DNA of 28,522 nucleotides from Candidatus Njordarchaeota archaeon (GCA_029856615.1 JAHKLF010000001.1:1-28522), one strand, 5' to 3'. Shown: positions 6,099 through 14,236, numbered from the stretch's first letter. Notes: a model not told the origin generated them from the sequence alone. Numbers and translations: made by a program.

Positions 6099-6788
6099 TC
6101 ACTCTTCCTCTTCCACTTCTATGATTCCTAATAACTCTTGAATGTGCCTTTCTACTCGCTTAATATTTGGAACTAACGGAAGACTAATCATTTTTCTTTC
6201 TGAGGGAAAATATAAAACTAATGTTCCGCTCCTAAATAAAGCATACTCAAATATATCACTGATTTCTATAGAATACTTCATTCCATGCGTTGGATAGCGT
6301 TCAATTTTGCCAAATATCCCTCTGTGATGGGTAATCTGATTGGGTTCTATAATCCAATAATCCCATCGCCTACTAAGCCATATTAGAAACAGTGTAAATA
6401 AGAATCCAAAACCTACTAAGAAGTACGCATGACTTGATAAATACGCTTCTACGCCTAATAAAGCTTCAATCAATAAAGATCCTGGCACCACCTTTAGCTG
6501 TGCTAATAACAAGTAAACGAGAACAAGGATAACGATAATAGTTATTAATCCAAATGTTTTTGCCTCATTAAACTCAAATGCTATGATGAAGACGTTAAAT
6601 ATCAAGAAAAGAACGAATACGAGACCTAATGCTTTCTGGACACTAGGTAATGTACCTATGAATGGTATAGATTCTATCGTACCAAATATTATTGCAAGCA
6701 CAGCCGTTGGAAGAAGAGTAACAACTTTAGGATACGATCTTACAATTATTTTTTCTACCTCAGAGGAAGGCTTATTTGACGGTTGCAT
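6099..6788 (-). CDS. Membrane protein with C-terminal bacterial-PH-like (DUF304 type) domain
   Basis: The 229-residue protein starts MQPSNKPSS. Hydrophobic helices follow: two near residues 20-70 (VVTLLPTAVLAIIFG, GLVFVLFLIFNVFIIAF), then TFGLITIIVILVLVYLLL and HAYFLVGFGFLFTLFLIWL. A soluble C-terminal domain begins WDYWIIEPNQITHHRGIFGK, a strand pattern typical of bPH2/DUF304 domains, and ends in an acidic tail. ATG 6788 is preferred because GGGGTG lies 6 nt before it; the frame extends 29 codons further upstream without a good site. The 42-residue protein follows at once. A membrane-associated scaffold role is possible, but no specific function is known. Confidence 0.68.
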   Translation of the reverse strand: MQPSNKPSSEVEKIIVRSYPKVVTLLPTAVLAIIFGTIESIPFIGTLPSVQKALGLVFVLFLIFNVFIIAFEFNEAKTFGLITIIVILVLVYLLLAQLKVVPGSLLIEALLGVEAYLSSHAYFLVGFGFLFTLFLIWLSRRWDYWIIEPNQITHHRGIFGKIERYPTHGMKYSIEISDIFEYALFRSGTLVLYFPSERKMISLPLVPNIKRVERHIQELLGIIEVEEEE

Positions 6789-6908
6789 ATTAAACACCCC
6801 AATATGTGTAAAAAACGAATATTTTTTCACCATTATTAAATTTGTATCATTCAGAGAAATGCAAGCAGGTAACAATCATTGGAAAAATAAATATATGGTG
6901 GAATTAAT

Positions 6909-7460
6909 ATGAAAAGACGAATTACTATTACCGTTCTTTTATCAGCGCTTTTAATTATAAGTCCAATCGCGTCTTATGGAGCTGATATAATAGCAGATGC
7001 TACAACAATCAAAGAGAAATATCGACAGAATGAAGAAATTGAAATTATGGCAAGTATTTTAAATAATGATACACGGCCTCTAACCTTAGTTCGATTTAAT
7101 GTCACAATAGTATACGCTAAAAAAATGGGAGGAGAAGTACGTTTAGCTAAAATGATTATAAGGGACTTAGAAAAATACCAACTTCAGTATCGCGAATCTT
7201 ATACGGTGCATGTGACGATTTCATTGAGTGATTTACCTCCAGATAAATACAATTTAACAGCGATGTTCATTTGTTACTATGAGCCGTTGCATGAAAGAAA
7301 ACTTGTCGTATTAAAAGATCAACAGTTTCAATTACTGCCTAGCATAGAAATCCCGCCAACGGTCATCTTCGTAGCTGTAATAATGGTGGCGATTATTGTA
7401 ATTTATATAGGATATGGTATCTCAGGAAGAGTAGGTAAAATCTTACGTCGACGAAAGTAG
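6909..7460 (+). CDS. Exported protein with beta-rich domain and C-terminal membrane anchor
   Basis: The 183-residue product has a signal peptide (MKRRITITVLLSALLIISPIASYGA), an extracellular region of about 120 residues rich in alternating strands (NEEIEIMASILNND, YTVHVTISLSDLPPDKYNLTAMF), and a hydrophobic helix near the end (VIFVAVIMVAIIVIYIGYGI) followed by a basic tail GKILRRRK. The topology is outside domain, single anchor, short cytoplasmic end. The strand pattern resembles an immunoglobulin-like or CARDB-type surface domain, but no family is certain. The start follows GGTGG. Its 3' end overlaps the convergent ITPase gene by 18 bp. Confidence 0.68.
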   Translation: MKRRITITVLLSALLIISPIASYGADIIADATTIKEKYRQNEEIEIMASILNNDTRPLTLVRFNVTIVYAKKMGGEVRLAKMIIRDLEKYQLQYRESYTVHVTISLSDLPPDKYNLTAMFICYYEPLHERKLVVLKDQQFQLLPSIEIPPTVIFVAVIMVAIIVIYIGYGISGRVGKILRRRK

Positions 7461-8012
7461 TTGTTTTAAATACTTTATCATTTCTCTTGCCGCCTTAGCT
7501 CTATGCGATATTTTATTTTTCTCAAAACGTTCCATTTCTCCGAACGTTTTTGAGTAACCTCTCGGAATGAAAATGGGATCAAAGCCAAAGCCTTTATTTC
7601 CCTTTATCTCACGCGATATTGTTCCATTAACAATACCCTCGAACATCTTTATTTTTCCATTATAGCAAAGAGCTATTACTGACTTAAAATACGCTGATCT
7701 ATCATCTATATCTTGCATAAGTCTTAGAATTCCTGAATTTCCTATCGTCTTATATACGTAACTTGAAAATGGTCCGGGAAAGTTATTTAAAGCTCGAATA
7801 AATAGTCCAGAATCTTCTATGAAGAAATTATCATACCCATTGGACAAGAGATGCTCGGTTGCAAACTTAACAATTTTAACTAAATCTTCATCTTGAATCT
7901 CAATCTTCCGTAAGTTAGTCATTGTGAGCTTTAGATCCATTTTTTCACTACTAAAAATCTCCTTAATCTCCAAAAATTTGTGTATATTGCTCGTGATGAA
8001 AAAAAGTCTCAT
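7443..8012 (-). CDS. rdgB: XTP/dITP diphosphatase (RdgB/HAM1 family)
   Basis: The enzyme hydrolyses non-canonical purine triphosphates (ITP, dITP, XTP) to monophosphates and so keeps them out of nucleic acids. The family pattern is clear: N-terminal FFITSNIHKFLE, the catalytic region IEDSGLFIRALNNFPGPFSSYV, GNKGFGFDPIFIPRGYSKTFGEM and SHRAKA. Length (189 residues from MRLFF) is normal. I chose ATG 8012 because family members begin at this strand and GGAG lies 9 nt upstream; ATG 8027 would add five residues (MERKG). The gene diverges from the TPR-protein gene across an AT-rich stretch that includes CTTTTTAAAAAATAC. Confidence 0.92.
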   Translation of the reverse strand: MRLFFITSNIHKFLEIKEIFSSEKMDLKLTMTNLRKIEIQDEDLVKIVKFATEHLLSNGYDNFFIEDSGLFIRALNNFPGPFSSYVYKTIGNSGILRLMQDIDDRSAYFKSVIALCYNGKIKMFEGIVNGTISREIKGNKGFGFDPIFIPRGYSKTFGEMERFEKNKISHRAKAAREMIKYLKQLLSST

Positions 8013-8097
8013 ACCCTTTCGCTCCATGACTAAGCCTTTTTAAAAAATACTCCATTGTGAATTATACATTTAGATTTCTCATATACGAGGGAGAAAA

Positions 8098-8553
8098 ATG
8101 GATATAGTAGAGAAAGCGATAAATCTCGCTTTGGAGGGTAAAATTAGAGAAGCAGAAAAAAAACTAGACGTTTTAATATCAAGAAGACGAGACGATCCAC
8201 GCGTGTGGTTTCTTAAGGGTTTAATTGAGAGAAATAAAGGAAGAAATGAAGAAGCACTAAAAGCCTTAAATAGGGCAACAGAGCTTAGAAGTGATTTCGC
8301 TGAAGCATGGATTCTAAAGGGGTTCATTCTTAGAGATTTAAGAATGTATGATGATGCGCTTAGAGCTCTAAATAAAGCATATAACATCGAGTTAGAAGAA
8401 GACGATTACGAGGATTATGAACTTCTCATTGAAATGGCTCATATCTATGTCCTAATGGGACAGATAAATAAGGCTATAGAACTCTTAAATAAAGCTCAGG
8501 AAATTAACCCAGAAGACGAAAATTTAAAAAAACTCCTTAAGAGCATCCAATAA
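8098..8553 (+). CDS. Tetratricopeptide-repeat protein
   Basis: The 151-residue protein is made of about four TPR units. Each has the A/L-G-Y/F-A pattern: NLALEGKIREAEKKLDVL, WFLKGLIERNKGRNEEAL, WILKGFILRDLRMYDDAL and AHIYVLMGQINKAIELL, ending NPEDENLKKLLKSI. TPR solenoids mediate protein-protein contacts; no partner can be named from sequence. GAGGGAG lies 5 nt before ATG 8098. It is the first gene of a rightward run with the MIP18-type protein, L18e and L13, so it may serve Fe-S maturation or ribosome-related assembly, but that is only context. Confidence 0.82.
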   Translation: MDIVEKAINLALEGKIREAEKKLDVLISRRRDDPRVWFLKGLIERNKGRNEEALKALNRATELRSDFAEAWILKGFILRDLRMYDDALRALNKAYNIELEEDDYEDYELLIEMAHIYVLMGQINKAIELLNKAQEINPEDENLKKLLKSIQ

Positions 8554-8597
8554 TTAATTTGTCTAATTTAGGGACAGTTTTATAGAGAGTGGTTGTA

Positions 8598-9011
8598 TTG
8601 AATGATGAAGAAAAAGAAATCGAAAAAAAGAAACGTTTAGAAGTAATGAAAAGTTTGGTGCTCAAAATATTGAAAGACATAAGAGATCCTGAGACGGGAA
8701 TGAATCTAGTAGACTCAGGCTTGATAAGAGCTGATTTCGTATCAATTGATGAGAATGAAAAAAATATCGATATATCATGGATTCCAACTACACCTTTTTG
8801 CCCGTTAATTTTACATATATCAGCTGTAATACGATATATTCTGGTCAAACATTTTAAGGACTGGAAAGTCAAAGTTAAATTACATCCCGATGTTATTGGT
8901 AGTGATATGTGGAATGAGAAATTGAAGAACGAATCCTTATTAGAGTCAATCTTAAATGAAATAAAAGAACGAGGTTGGATGCAATACTTTTACTCTGGTG
9001 ATATTGAATGA
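8598..9011 (+). CDS. MIP18/DUF59-family protein (Fe-S cluster assembly type)
   Basis: The 137-residue product carries the DUF59 pattern: an N-terminal helix (VMKSLVLKILKDIRDPETGMNLVDSGLI), a central strand (IDISWIPTTPFCPL, where family members have TTPxCPL with a conserved cysteine), a helix (LHISAVIRYIL) and a strand (WKVKVKLHPDV). Members (MIP18, SufT, PaaD) help deliver Fe-S clusters to target enzymes. A basic, lysine-rich start and a C-terminal extension after the domain (NEKLKNESLLESILNEIKERGW) are lineage-specific. TTG 8598 is favoured for the start; GTG 8589 is possible. The stop overlaps the L18e start (ATGA at 9008-9011), implying coupled translation. Confidence 0.78.
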   Translation: MNDEEKEIEKKKRLEVMKSLVLKILKDIRDPETGMNLVDSGLIRADFVSIDENEKNIDISWIPTTPFCPLILHISAVIRYILVKHFKDWKVKVKLHPDVIGSDMWNEKLKNESLLESILNEIKERGWMQYFYSGDIE

Positions 9012-9373
9012 CGATAAAAACTAAAACCACAAATGTCTATCTTTATGCTACGGTTAAAATGCTTCATAAGGTAGCTAGAGAAAAAAAAGCAAAAATTTGG
9101 CGCGTAGTTGCTGATATTTTAGAGAGACCAAGAAGAAAAAAAGTTGCAGTGAACCTTTCAAAAATAAATCGTTTAACCAAAGAAAACGATATAATAGTTG
9201 TGCCAGGTAAAGTGTTAGGTGGGGGAACACTTGATCACCCAGTAGTTATAGCAGCTTTTGCTTTCTCCGAAAGCGCTTTAAATAAAATCATAAAAGTTGG
9301 AGGAAAAGCATTAAGCATTAATGAATTAATAAAGGAAAATCCTAAGGGTTCTAATGTTAAGATAATCATCTAG
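9008..9373 (+). CDS. rpl18e: Large ribosomal subunit protein L18e
   Basis: The 121-residue protein matches archaeal L18e (eL18): WRVVADILERPRRKKVAVNLSKI, DIIVVPGKVLGGGTLDHPVVIAAFAFS and a closing IKENPKGSNVKII. It is a component of the 50S subunit. The start codon overlaps the stop of the MIP18-type gene, and L13 follows after 24 bp. The L18e-L13 pair is a standard archaeal arrangement, usually continued by S9 and RNA polymerase subunits N and K; here the run stops at L13. Confidence 0.95.
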   Translation: MTIKTKTTNVYLYATVKMLHKVAREKKAKIWRVVADILERPRRKKVAVNLSKINRLTKENDIIVVPGKVLGGGTLDHPVVIAAFAFSESALNKIIKVGGKALSINELIKENPKGSNVKIII

Positions 9374-9397
9374 ATTTTATACTGAGTGGTGATGACA

Positions 9398-9868
9398 ATG
9401 AATGAAAAGAAAGAAAAGAAACCGGATTTCATTCTAGTTGATGCTTCTGACACAATTTTAGGAAGATTAGGGGCTCGTGTGGCTAAAATGTTGCTTGAAG
9501 GAAAAAGAGTAGTTATAATTAATGCCGAGAAAGCTATTATCTCTGGAGACCCTCAATATATAATAGAAAAATACAGAGCAAAATCGGAAATTCATTCAAG
9601 GACAAATCCTAGACGCGGGCCCTTTCATTATTCCCGCCCCGATTTATTTGTAAAAAGAACAATAAGAGGAATGCTCCCTTGGAAAAAATCCCGTGGACGA
9701 TTAGCTTATAAAAGATTAAGAGTTTACTTGGGAGTTCCTCCAGAATTCAGAAAATTAACGCCAATTAAGTTTGAGGATATAGGAATTAAAGAGAAATTCG
9801 AGAGCAAGTGGATTTCAGTCGGTGAGCTCCTAAAACAACTAGGTTGGAAAGGCATTGTCAAATATTAG
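9398..9868 (+). CDS. rpl13: Large ribosomal subunit protein L13
   Basis: The 156-residue protein shows the L13 (uL13) pattern: ILVDASDTILGRLGARVAKMLLEGKRVVIINAEK near the N terminus, RTNPRRGPFHYSRPDLFVKRTIRGMLPWKK in the middle, and YKRLRVYLGVPPEF. It binds 23S rRNA early in 50S assembly. ATG 9398 lies 4 nt after GGTGAT (9388-9393), so it is preferred over GTG 9386. No S9 gene follows, so the conserved archaeal operon is interrupted here by a gene on the opposite strand. Confidence 0.95.
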   Translation: MNEKKEKKPDFILVDASDTILGRLGARVAKMLLEGKRVVIINAEKAIISGDPQYIIEKYRAKSEIHSRTNPRRGPFHYSRPDLFVKRTIRGMLPWKKSRGRLAYKRLRVYLGVPPEFRKLTPIKFEDIGIKEKFESKWISVGELLKQLGWKGIVKY

Positions 9869-9894
9869 ATTATCCCTAACTTTAAAAATCGCTT

Positions 9895-10572
9895 TTACTT
9901 ACCTCTTATCCTTGACTTAAATATCGGAACCGTTAAACGAACCTTGTTCTCGTGAATGTAAGTAATACCCACTTCACTAGTGATTCTGAGAAACTCTAAC
10001 AGTTCGCTTTTCTTAGTTCTTAAAATTCTCGCTAACTCATCTATATCAATTTCTCCAGCTTGTTCGATTATTGGGAGAGCATGAAATTTAGGCTCAAATC
10101 TCAGCATTAAGTTAAAGAACTTCCCAAGCCTATCGCTAACGTTTGCTAAGTTCATTTGGCATAACCTCAACTTATTTGATAATTCTAGAACTTTTCTTTT
10201 AAGTTGCTCTACCTCCTTCTCTTCTTCTCTTGGAAGTATCCTTTCTTCTCGAATAGATGGTTTTAATGCATACTGCATACTTGATATTTCTCGTCTTAAG
10301 ATTGATGCAATATAATCTTGTATCATATCTAAACGCTCTCTTAAGACCTTATCAATAATGTCTCTTAGATATTGAATAACAGCCTGAAATATCCGTCTAA
10401 GAAGAGTTTCCATCAATAGTTTTTCCGATTCTCTTAAAATTCTCTCCCTCTCTCTAGAAAGCTCATCTCTAATACCATCAACGATATTCTGCACGAATAC
10501 ATCAACAGCTGTATCTATATGTCTTTGAAGGATCTCTTTTATGAGAGATTCATCATATTCGTTATCAGACAC
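9895..10572 (-). CDS. Coiled-coil protein with C-terminal winged-helix-like domain, function unknown
   Basis: The 225-residue product begins MSDNEYDES. Residues ~5-110 form charged helices with heptad-like spacing (RDELSRERERILRESEKLL, YLRDIIDKVLRERLDMIQDY). A linker (IREERILPREEEKEV) leads to a second coiled coil (EQLKRKVLELSNKLRLCQMNL). The last ~60 residues (EIDIDELARILRTKKSELLEFLRITSEVGITYIHENKVRLTVPIF) look like a winged helix with a turn, recognition helix and wing. DNA binding combined with oligomerisation is plausible but unproven. GTG 10572 is preferred; GTG 10584 adds four residues. It converges on L13 with a 26-bp gap. Confidence 0.62.
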   Translation of the reverse strand: MSDNEYDESLIKEILQRHIDTAVDVFVQNIVDGIRDELSRERERILRESEKLLMETLLRRIFQAVIQYLRDIIDKVLRERLDMIQDYIASILRREISSMQYALKPSIREERILPREEEKEVEQLKRKVLELSNKLRLCQMNLANVSDRLGKFFNLMLRFEPKFHALPIIEQAGEIDIDELARILRTKKSELLEFLRITSEVGITYIHENKVRLTVPIFKSRIRGK

Positions 10573-10718
10573 CACCAACACCACTTAATTTCTTACTCAT
10601 CTATACTTCCATACAACGCTATGTCTGTCGAGATTTTTACGAATTACTTAGATACAAGATTGTTACTAAATATGAAAAAATTTAACTAACTTTTTTATGC
10701 TACGTATAGGTTATGAAG

Positions 10719-10769
10719 ATGATGTAAAGCCTCACCTTCCTGATTACTGATGAAGTGCACCACCTCTGA
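10719..10769 (+). ncRNA. C/D-box guide RNA, D guide matching 16S rRNA near position 1050
   Basis: C box ATGATGT (10719-10725, last base off consensus), 14-nt guide, D' CTGA (10740-10743), 3-nt spacer, C' CTGATGA (10747-10753), 12-nt guide and D CTGA (10766-10769). The D guide AGTGCACCACCT pairs with archaeal 16S AGGUGGUGCAU over 11 positions, one of them G-U. This variant occurs in archaea, though others read AGGAGGUGC. By the N+5 rule the target is the G equivalent to E. coli 1050. I could not assign the D' guide. A terminal stem TGAA (10714-10717) / TTCA (10770-10773) can form, and a TATA-like run AAAAAATTTAAC lies about 35-40 bp upstream. It lies 69 nt before the phosphatase gene. Confidence 0.72.
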
Positions 10770-10837
10770 TTCAACTTTTCTTCTAAACTTAGTCTCTTAT
10801 TGATACTAAATACTTACTATAGATTTGGGAATTGACA

Positions 10838-11668
10838 ATGTCTGGCATCGATCATAAAGATGCGGAGAAAATACTCACCTTACTGGACGAATCAAAAAGT
10901 ATTCTTGCAAAAGAGCCTCCTATCTTAAATCTTAATGAAGATAGAGCCATATTTGTGGGAGATATTCATGGAGATTTAAACGCGTGGAAGAGGATTAAAA
11001 AGATTATCTCAAATCGCTCGATCATAACTATATTTCTCGGGGATTACGTGGATCGCGGATTTTATTCTACAGAAATAATTAACGATATTTTGTATCTAAA
11101 AAATGAAAATCCAGAACAAATTATTCTTCTAAGAGGAAACCATGAGACAGAAGAAATAAATCGCTATTATGGTTTCTTATCAGAATTAGAAATGAAATTT
11201 AGGAAAAGAGCACATGAAATCTATCGTAAATACAACGATATATTTGCACAATTTCCATTCGTAGCTCTAATGGATGATAATAAAGTAGTCGCTCTTCATG
11301 GCGGAATACCGATAGAAGCAACTAATATCAGAGACTTCTATAAACTTAAAAAGGGAGACTTTAACCCCACAGATTCGATCGCCTTACAGATTTTATGGAA
11401 TGATCCAGATGACAATTTAGAGTATTATGCCCCAAGTCCGAGAGGCCCTGGAATCTACTTATTTGGAAGAAAAATCTTTCAGCGATTTATGATCAATAGT
11501 AAAGCAGAGTATTTAATCAGAGCACATCTCTTCTTGATTGAAGGAATAAGAAAATTCTTTGACGGAAAACTAATCAGCATTTTCTCCACGATTAACTATG
11601 TAGGTAATCAAGTGGCAGGTAAAGTATTAGAGTATCGACATGGTAATTTTTATGTCATCGATCTATAG
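10838..11668 (+). CDS. PPP-family serine/threonine protein phosphatase
   Basis: All metal-binding signatures of PPP phosphatases are present in order: GDIHGD, GDYVDRG, RGNHE, LHGG and the late RAH preceding IEGIRKFFDGKLISIFSTINYVG. The two-metal centre hydrolyses phosphate from Ser/Thr proteins. The length of 276 residues is close to the catalytic core alone, with no added regulatory domains. PPP-type enzymes of this eukaryote-like kind are known from several crenarchaea and other archaea. ATG 10838 is chosen; TTG 10832 would add two residues. No kinase is adjacent. A guide RNA lies in the leader on the same strand. Confidence 0.9.
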   Translation: MSGIDHKDAEKILTLLDESKSILAKEPPILNLNEDRAIFVGDIHGDLNAWKRIKKIISNRSIITIFLGDYVDRGFYSTEIINDILYLKNENPEQIILLRGNHETEEINRYYGFLSELEMKFRKRAHEIYRKYNDIFAQFPFVALMDDNKVVALHGGIPIEATNIRDFYKLKKGDFNPTDSIALQILWNDPDDNLEYYAPSPRGPGIYLFGRKIFQRFMINSKAEYLIRAHLFLIEGIRKFFDGKLISIFSTINYVGNQVAGKVLEYRHGNFYVIDL

Positions 11669-11691
11669 TTTTCACATATCATAGATCTCAT

Positions 11692-12102
11692 CTATCCCTC
11701 CGTCAGCCAAACGATCGCAGAATACAACTCATCAGAGTCCTCTGCGATAAGTTCAATTGTAATGGGGCCTAAAGGACTTTCATTACGAGTCTCGCAGAGA
11801 GCTACATTCCCTGCATAGGCTGCTTGTTTATTAAGAAATAGATACGATGAATTCTGGGTCGTATTTTTCAATAAAAAATTGCGTACGTGTTCCTGGATTC
11901 GTTTAATCGCGATTTTTGTCTTTAATTTTGATAATGAAATTAAAAGTCCCTCAAATATTATGCGTTTTGTATTGTTTCCGAGAACAGTTACCTTTTTTTG
12001 CTCTAAATTATTATAAGATACTACATTCTTAATCGCTTGTAATACTCTCTCTTCTTCCTCTGTCGGGTATACTTCAACTATAATGCGAATTTTAACAGCC
12101 AA
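11692..12102 (-). CDS. UPF0201 family protein, putative RNA-binding
   Basis: The 136-residue protein carries the UPF0201 pattern: an opening strand (KIRIIVEVYPTEEEERVLQAI), the central helix and the very characteristic YLFLNKQAAYAGNVALCETRNESPLGPITIELIAED. The family is archaea-specific and of unknown biochemical role, with a fold related to RNA-binding proteins. It follows UPF0200 directly; in some archaea the two are fused in one polypeptide, which supports joint action. TTG 12102 lies 4 nt after GTGAT and avoids overlap; GTG 12111 would overlap the UPF0200 stop by 8 bp. Confidence 0.83.
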   Translation of the reverse strand: MAVKIRIIVEVYPTEEEERVLQAIKNVVSYNNLEQKKVTVLGNNTKRIIFEGLLISLSKLKTKIAIKRIQEHVRNFLLKNTTQNSSYLFLNKQAAYAGNVALCETRNESPLGPITIELIAEDSDELYSAIVWLTEG

Positions 12103-12103
12103 T

Positions 12104-12676
12104 TTAATCACGCAATTTTTTAATCAAAGCGTGCAAGAAATCTATACATTCATTAAAAAATGCTTCATACGTCTTATCTTTATTAATTAATACCTCATCA
12201 GCCATGGCAATTACATTACCTATTCCCATCCCTAGTTCTCTTAAATCACGCTTTTTTAATTTATCGACATTAAGCGTATCATCCGCGCGTCCTCTCTTTA
12301 TTAATCTCTCATATCTAATATTCGGCGGCGCATGTATAGCAACTAAGATAAACTCTTCAAAAAAATTCTTAAACACGTTTACTTCTTCTAAGCTTCTTAT
12401 TCCTTCGATTACAATTATCTGTTGATTCTCAAAAGAACCACTTTGAATGCGCTCAATGACTTTTCTAGCAACTATATCTGGTCCATATTCTCTTCGCAAC
12501 TCAATAGCTATTTTTCCCACATTTTCCAGCGTTAGAGGAAGTCCTCTTTTCTTAACCTCGTCGAACACTATATCTCCCATCCTCACAACGGGAAGTCCTA
12601 ATTTCTCCGCTGCTGCAGAAAATAAACTCTTCCCTGCTCCCGGCATTCCAGTTACTCCTATTCCGAGGCGTTTCAT
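12104..12676 (-). CDS. UPF0200 family P-loop nucleotide kinase-like protein
   Basis: The 190-residue protein starts MKRLGIGVTGMPGAGKS: a Walker A loop (GMPGAGKS) at the N terminus as in adenylate- and dephospho-CoA-kinase-like enzymes. Further family features are VVRMGDIVFDEVKKRGL, the strand IIVIEGIRSLEEV and a lid-like region ERLIKRGRADDTLN. UPF0200 proteins are archaeal P-loop kinases with unknown substrate. ATG 12676 is chosen because GGAGATGA lies upstream at good spacing; the frame extends 29 codons further to 12763, but that region lacks similarity to the fold start. UPF0201 follows without a gap, so the two are probably translated together. Confidence 0.85.
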   Translation of the reverse strand: MKRLGIGVTGMPGAGKSLFSAAAEKLGLPVVRMGDIVFDEVKKRGLPLTLENVGKIAIELRREYGPDIVARKVIERIQSGSFENQQIIVIEGIRSLEEVNVFKNFFEEFILVAIHAPPNIRYERLIKRGRADDTLNVDKLKKRDLRELGMGIGNVIAMADEVLINKDKTYEAFFNECIDFLHALIKKLRD

Positions 12677-12835
12677 AAGTGTCATCTCCAAGTATTCATG
12701 TCCATTTATATTTCCCAACCACAGTATTCCATCAATAATCTCGCTATGAAAAGAAGAGAGCAAACATTTCTCAAAAAATTTACAATTGATGTTACTTACT
12801 TCGTTATATTGTGCACGTTTTCCCCATATAATATA

Positions 12836-13021
12836 CTATCTACGCCTCCCTTTTGGCTGGCCCCAACGGAGTTTTAAGATAAACCTCTTATAATAGTTCT
12901 CACGATTTCTTATTCTAGGCGGTGGTGATTTCCTCTCTTTAGGTGTTATTCCTAAGGCTTTCATTGCTTCAATTGTCGCTCTACGAACTTTTCCCGCTTT
13001 ATCTAGTGATCCATGCGTCAT
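12836..13021 (-). CDS. rps30e: Small ribosomal subunit protein S30e
   Basis: The 61-residue basic protein begins MTHGSLDKAGKVR and contains PPPRIRNRENYYKRF and a C-terminal GQPKGRRR. These match eS30, which sits near the A site of the 30S subunit. A short inserted helix (ATIEAMKALGITPKE) lies between the two conserved blocks. ATG 13021 is preferred because AGGTGAT lies 4 nt before it; GTG 13030 would add three residues. S30e occurs in Crenarchaeota and related lineages but is generally absent from Euryarchaeota, which helps place the organism. It is a single gene with 72 bp to the UPF0200 frame. Confidence 0.9.
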   Translation of the reverse strand: MTHGSLDKAGKVRRATIEAMKALGITPKERKSPPPRIRNRENYYKRFILKLRWGQPKGRRR

Positions 13022-13206
13022 TTTTATCACCTAATAGGGTTTAATATTTTTAACAGAGTGTATTGTGGGATAATTATTTAAAATTATCAGAAGTAGGCGA
13101 ACTTATAAGTTATGGAGAGAGACTTTATCATCAAACATTTTTCATTTTTTTGAAAGATGTAGTGAAAATTTAAATTGAATTACCATCTTTGCCATCTTCT
13201 AATGGA

Positions 13207-13213
13207 TTTATAT
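13207..13213 (+). promoter_or_regulatory. TATA-like box for radA
   Basis: TTTATAT is centred about 22 bp before ATG 13232. At the usual archaeal spacing the transcript would begin at or very near the start codon, suggesting a leaderless or nearly leaderless radA mRNA. The alternative is that the real promoter is further up in the AT-rich 13131-13200 region. Confidence 0.35.
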
Positions 13214-13231
13214 GCAGATTGGTAGATTATT

Positions 13232-14236
13232 ATGACACAAAAAGCTAAAGAGAGAACATTCAATGAGAAAGAATGGAAACAACGAGTCTTAAAAGAGCTA
13301 TCATCACTACCCGGAATAGGAAAAACAATCGCACTAAAGCTATTTGATGCTGGTTACGTATCTATAAACTTGTTAGCTGTGACATCTCCTCGTATCTTAG
13401 CCGAAGAAACTGGCATTGGAGAGAAAACTGCAGAAAAAATTGTTGAAGCTGCGAGACAAGTTACCAAATTGGATTTTTCCACAGCTCTTGATTTCTTACA
13501 AAAAAGAAAAAATGTTAAACATATAACAACAGGATCCAAATCTCTTGATGATCTACTAGGAGGGGGAGTAGAGACCCAAGGAATAACCGAATTTTACGGT
13601 GAATATAGAACGGGAAAAACACAAATATGCCACACATTAGCAGTTACTGTGCAATTACCAGAAGAAAAAAAAGGACTGAATGCTAAAGCATTATACATTG
13701 ATACTGAAGGGACCTTTAGGCCTGAGAGAATAATACCCATCGCTAAGCGGTTTGGTTTAGATCCGGAAAAAACACTAGAAAACATCATTGTAGCAAGAGC
13801 ATTCTCAACAGATCACCAAATGGAGATAGTTAGGAAAGTGAAGAAAGTAATACCAATTGAAAATATAAAGCTGATAATAGTAGACTCTATAATGAATCAC
13901 TTTAGAGCAGAGTATGTAGGAATAGATACTCTTGCAGTTAGACAACAGAAATTAAACATACACATTCATGATCTTCAGAGAATAGCATTTGCATTTGATG
14001 TAGCTGTAGTAATAACAAATCAGGTTGTTACAAATCCAGCAACGTTCTTTGGAAGTCCAATCAGCGCTATAGGCGGGCACATCTTAGCGCATAATGTAAC
14101 GACGCGAGTTTCTTTAAGAAAAGGAAAAGGCAATAAACGAATTGCGCGATTGGAAGATAGTCCCTATTTACCAGAAAGCGAAGCTGTATTTGAAATCACG
14201 GACGAGGGAATAAAAGACATAGAAGAGAGCGAGTAA
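13232..14236 (+). CDS. radA: DNA repair and recombination protein RadA
   Basis: RadA is the archaeal RecA/Rad51 recombinase that forms filaments on single-stranded DNA and performs strand exchange. Its layout is complete: N-terminal helix-hairpin-helix domain ([28 protein letters not shown]; residues ~20-75), the FxxA polymerisation motif (FSTA, 82-85), Walker A GEYRTGKT (123-130), Walker B LIIVDS (214-219), the RAEYxGxDxLAxRQQKLN stretch and loop L2 [14 protein letters not shown]. The Walker A loop differs mildly from the usual GEFGSGKT but keeps GKT. Length (334) is typical. It converges on the Hel308-like helicase, with 68 bp between. Confidence 0.97.
   Translation: MTQKAKERTFNEKEWKQRVLKELSSLPGIGKTIALKLFDAGYVSINLLAVTSPRILAEETGIGEKTAEKIVEAARQVTKLDFSTALDFLQKRKNVKHITTGSKSLDDLLGGGVETQGITEFYGEYRTGKTQICHTLAVTVQLPEEKKGLNAKALYIDTEGTFRPERIIPIAKRFGLDPEKTLENIIVARAFSTDHQMEIVRKVKKVIPIENIKLIIVDSIMNHFRAEYVGIDTLAVRQQKLNIHIHDLQRIAFAFDVAVVITNQVVTNPATFFGSPISAIGGHILAHNVTTRVSLRKGKGNKRIARLEDSPYLPESEAVFEITDEGIKDIEESE

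Noticed and set aside
13095..13136. TTGATGA with CTGA downstream on the minus strand upstream of S30e as a C/D RNA
   Set aside because: The boxes are about 36 nt apart and no D' or C' box lies between them.
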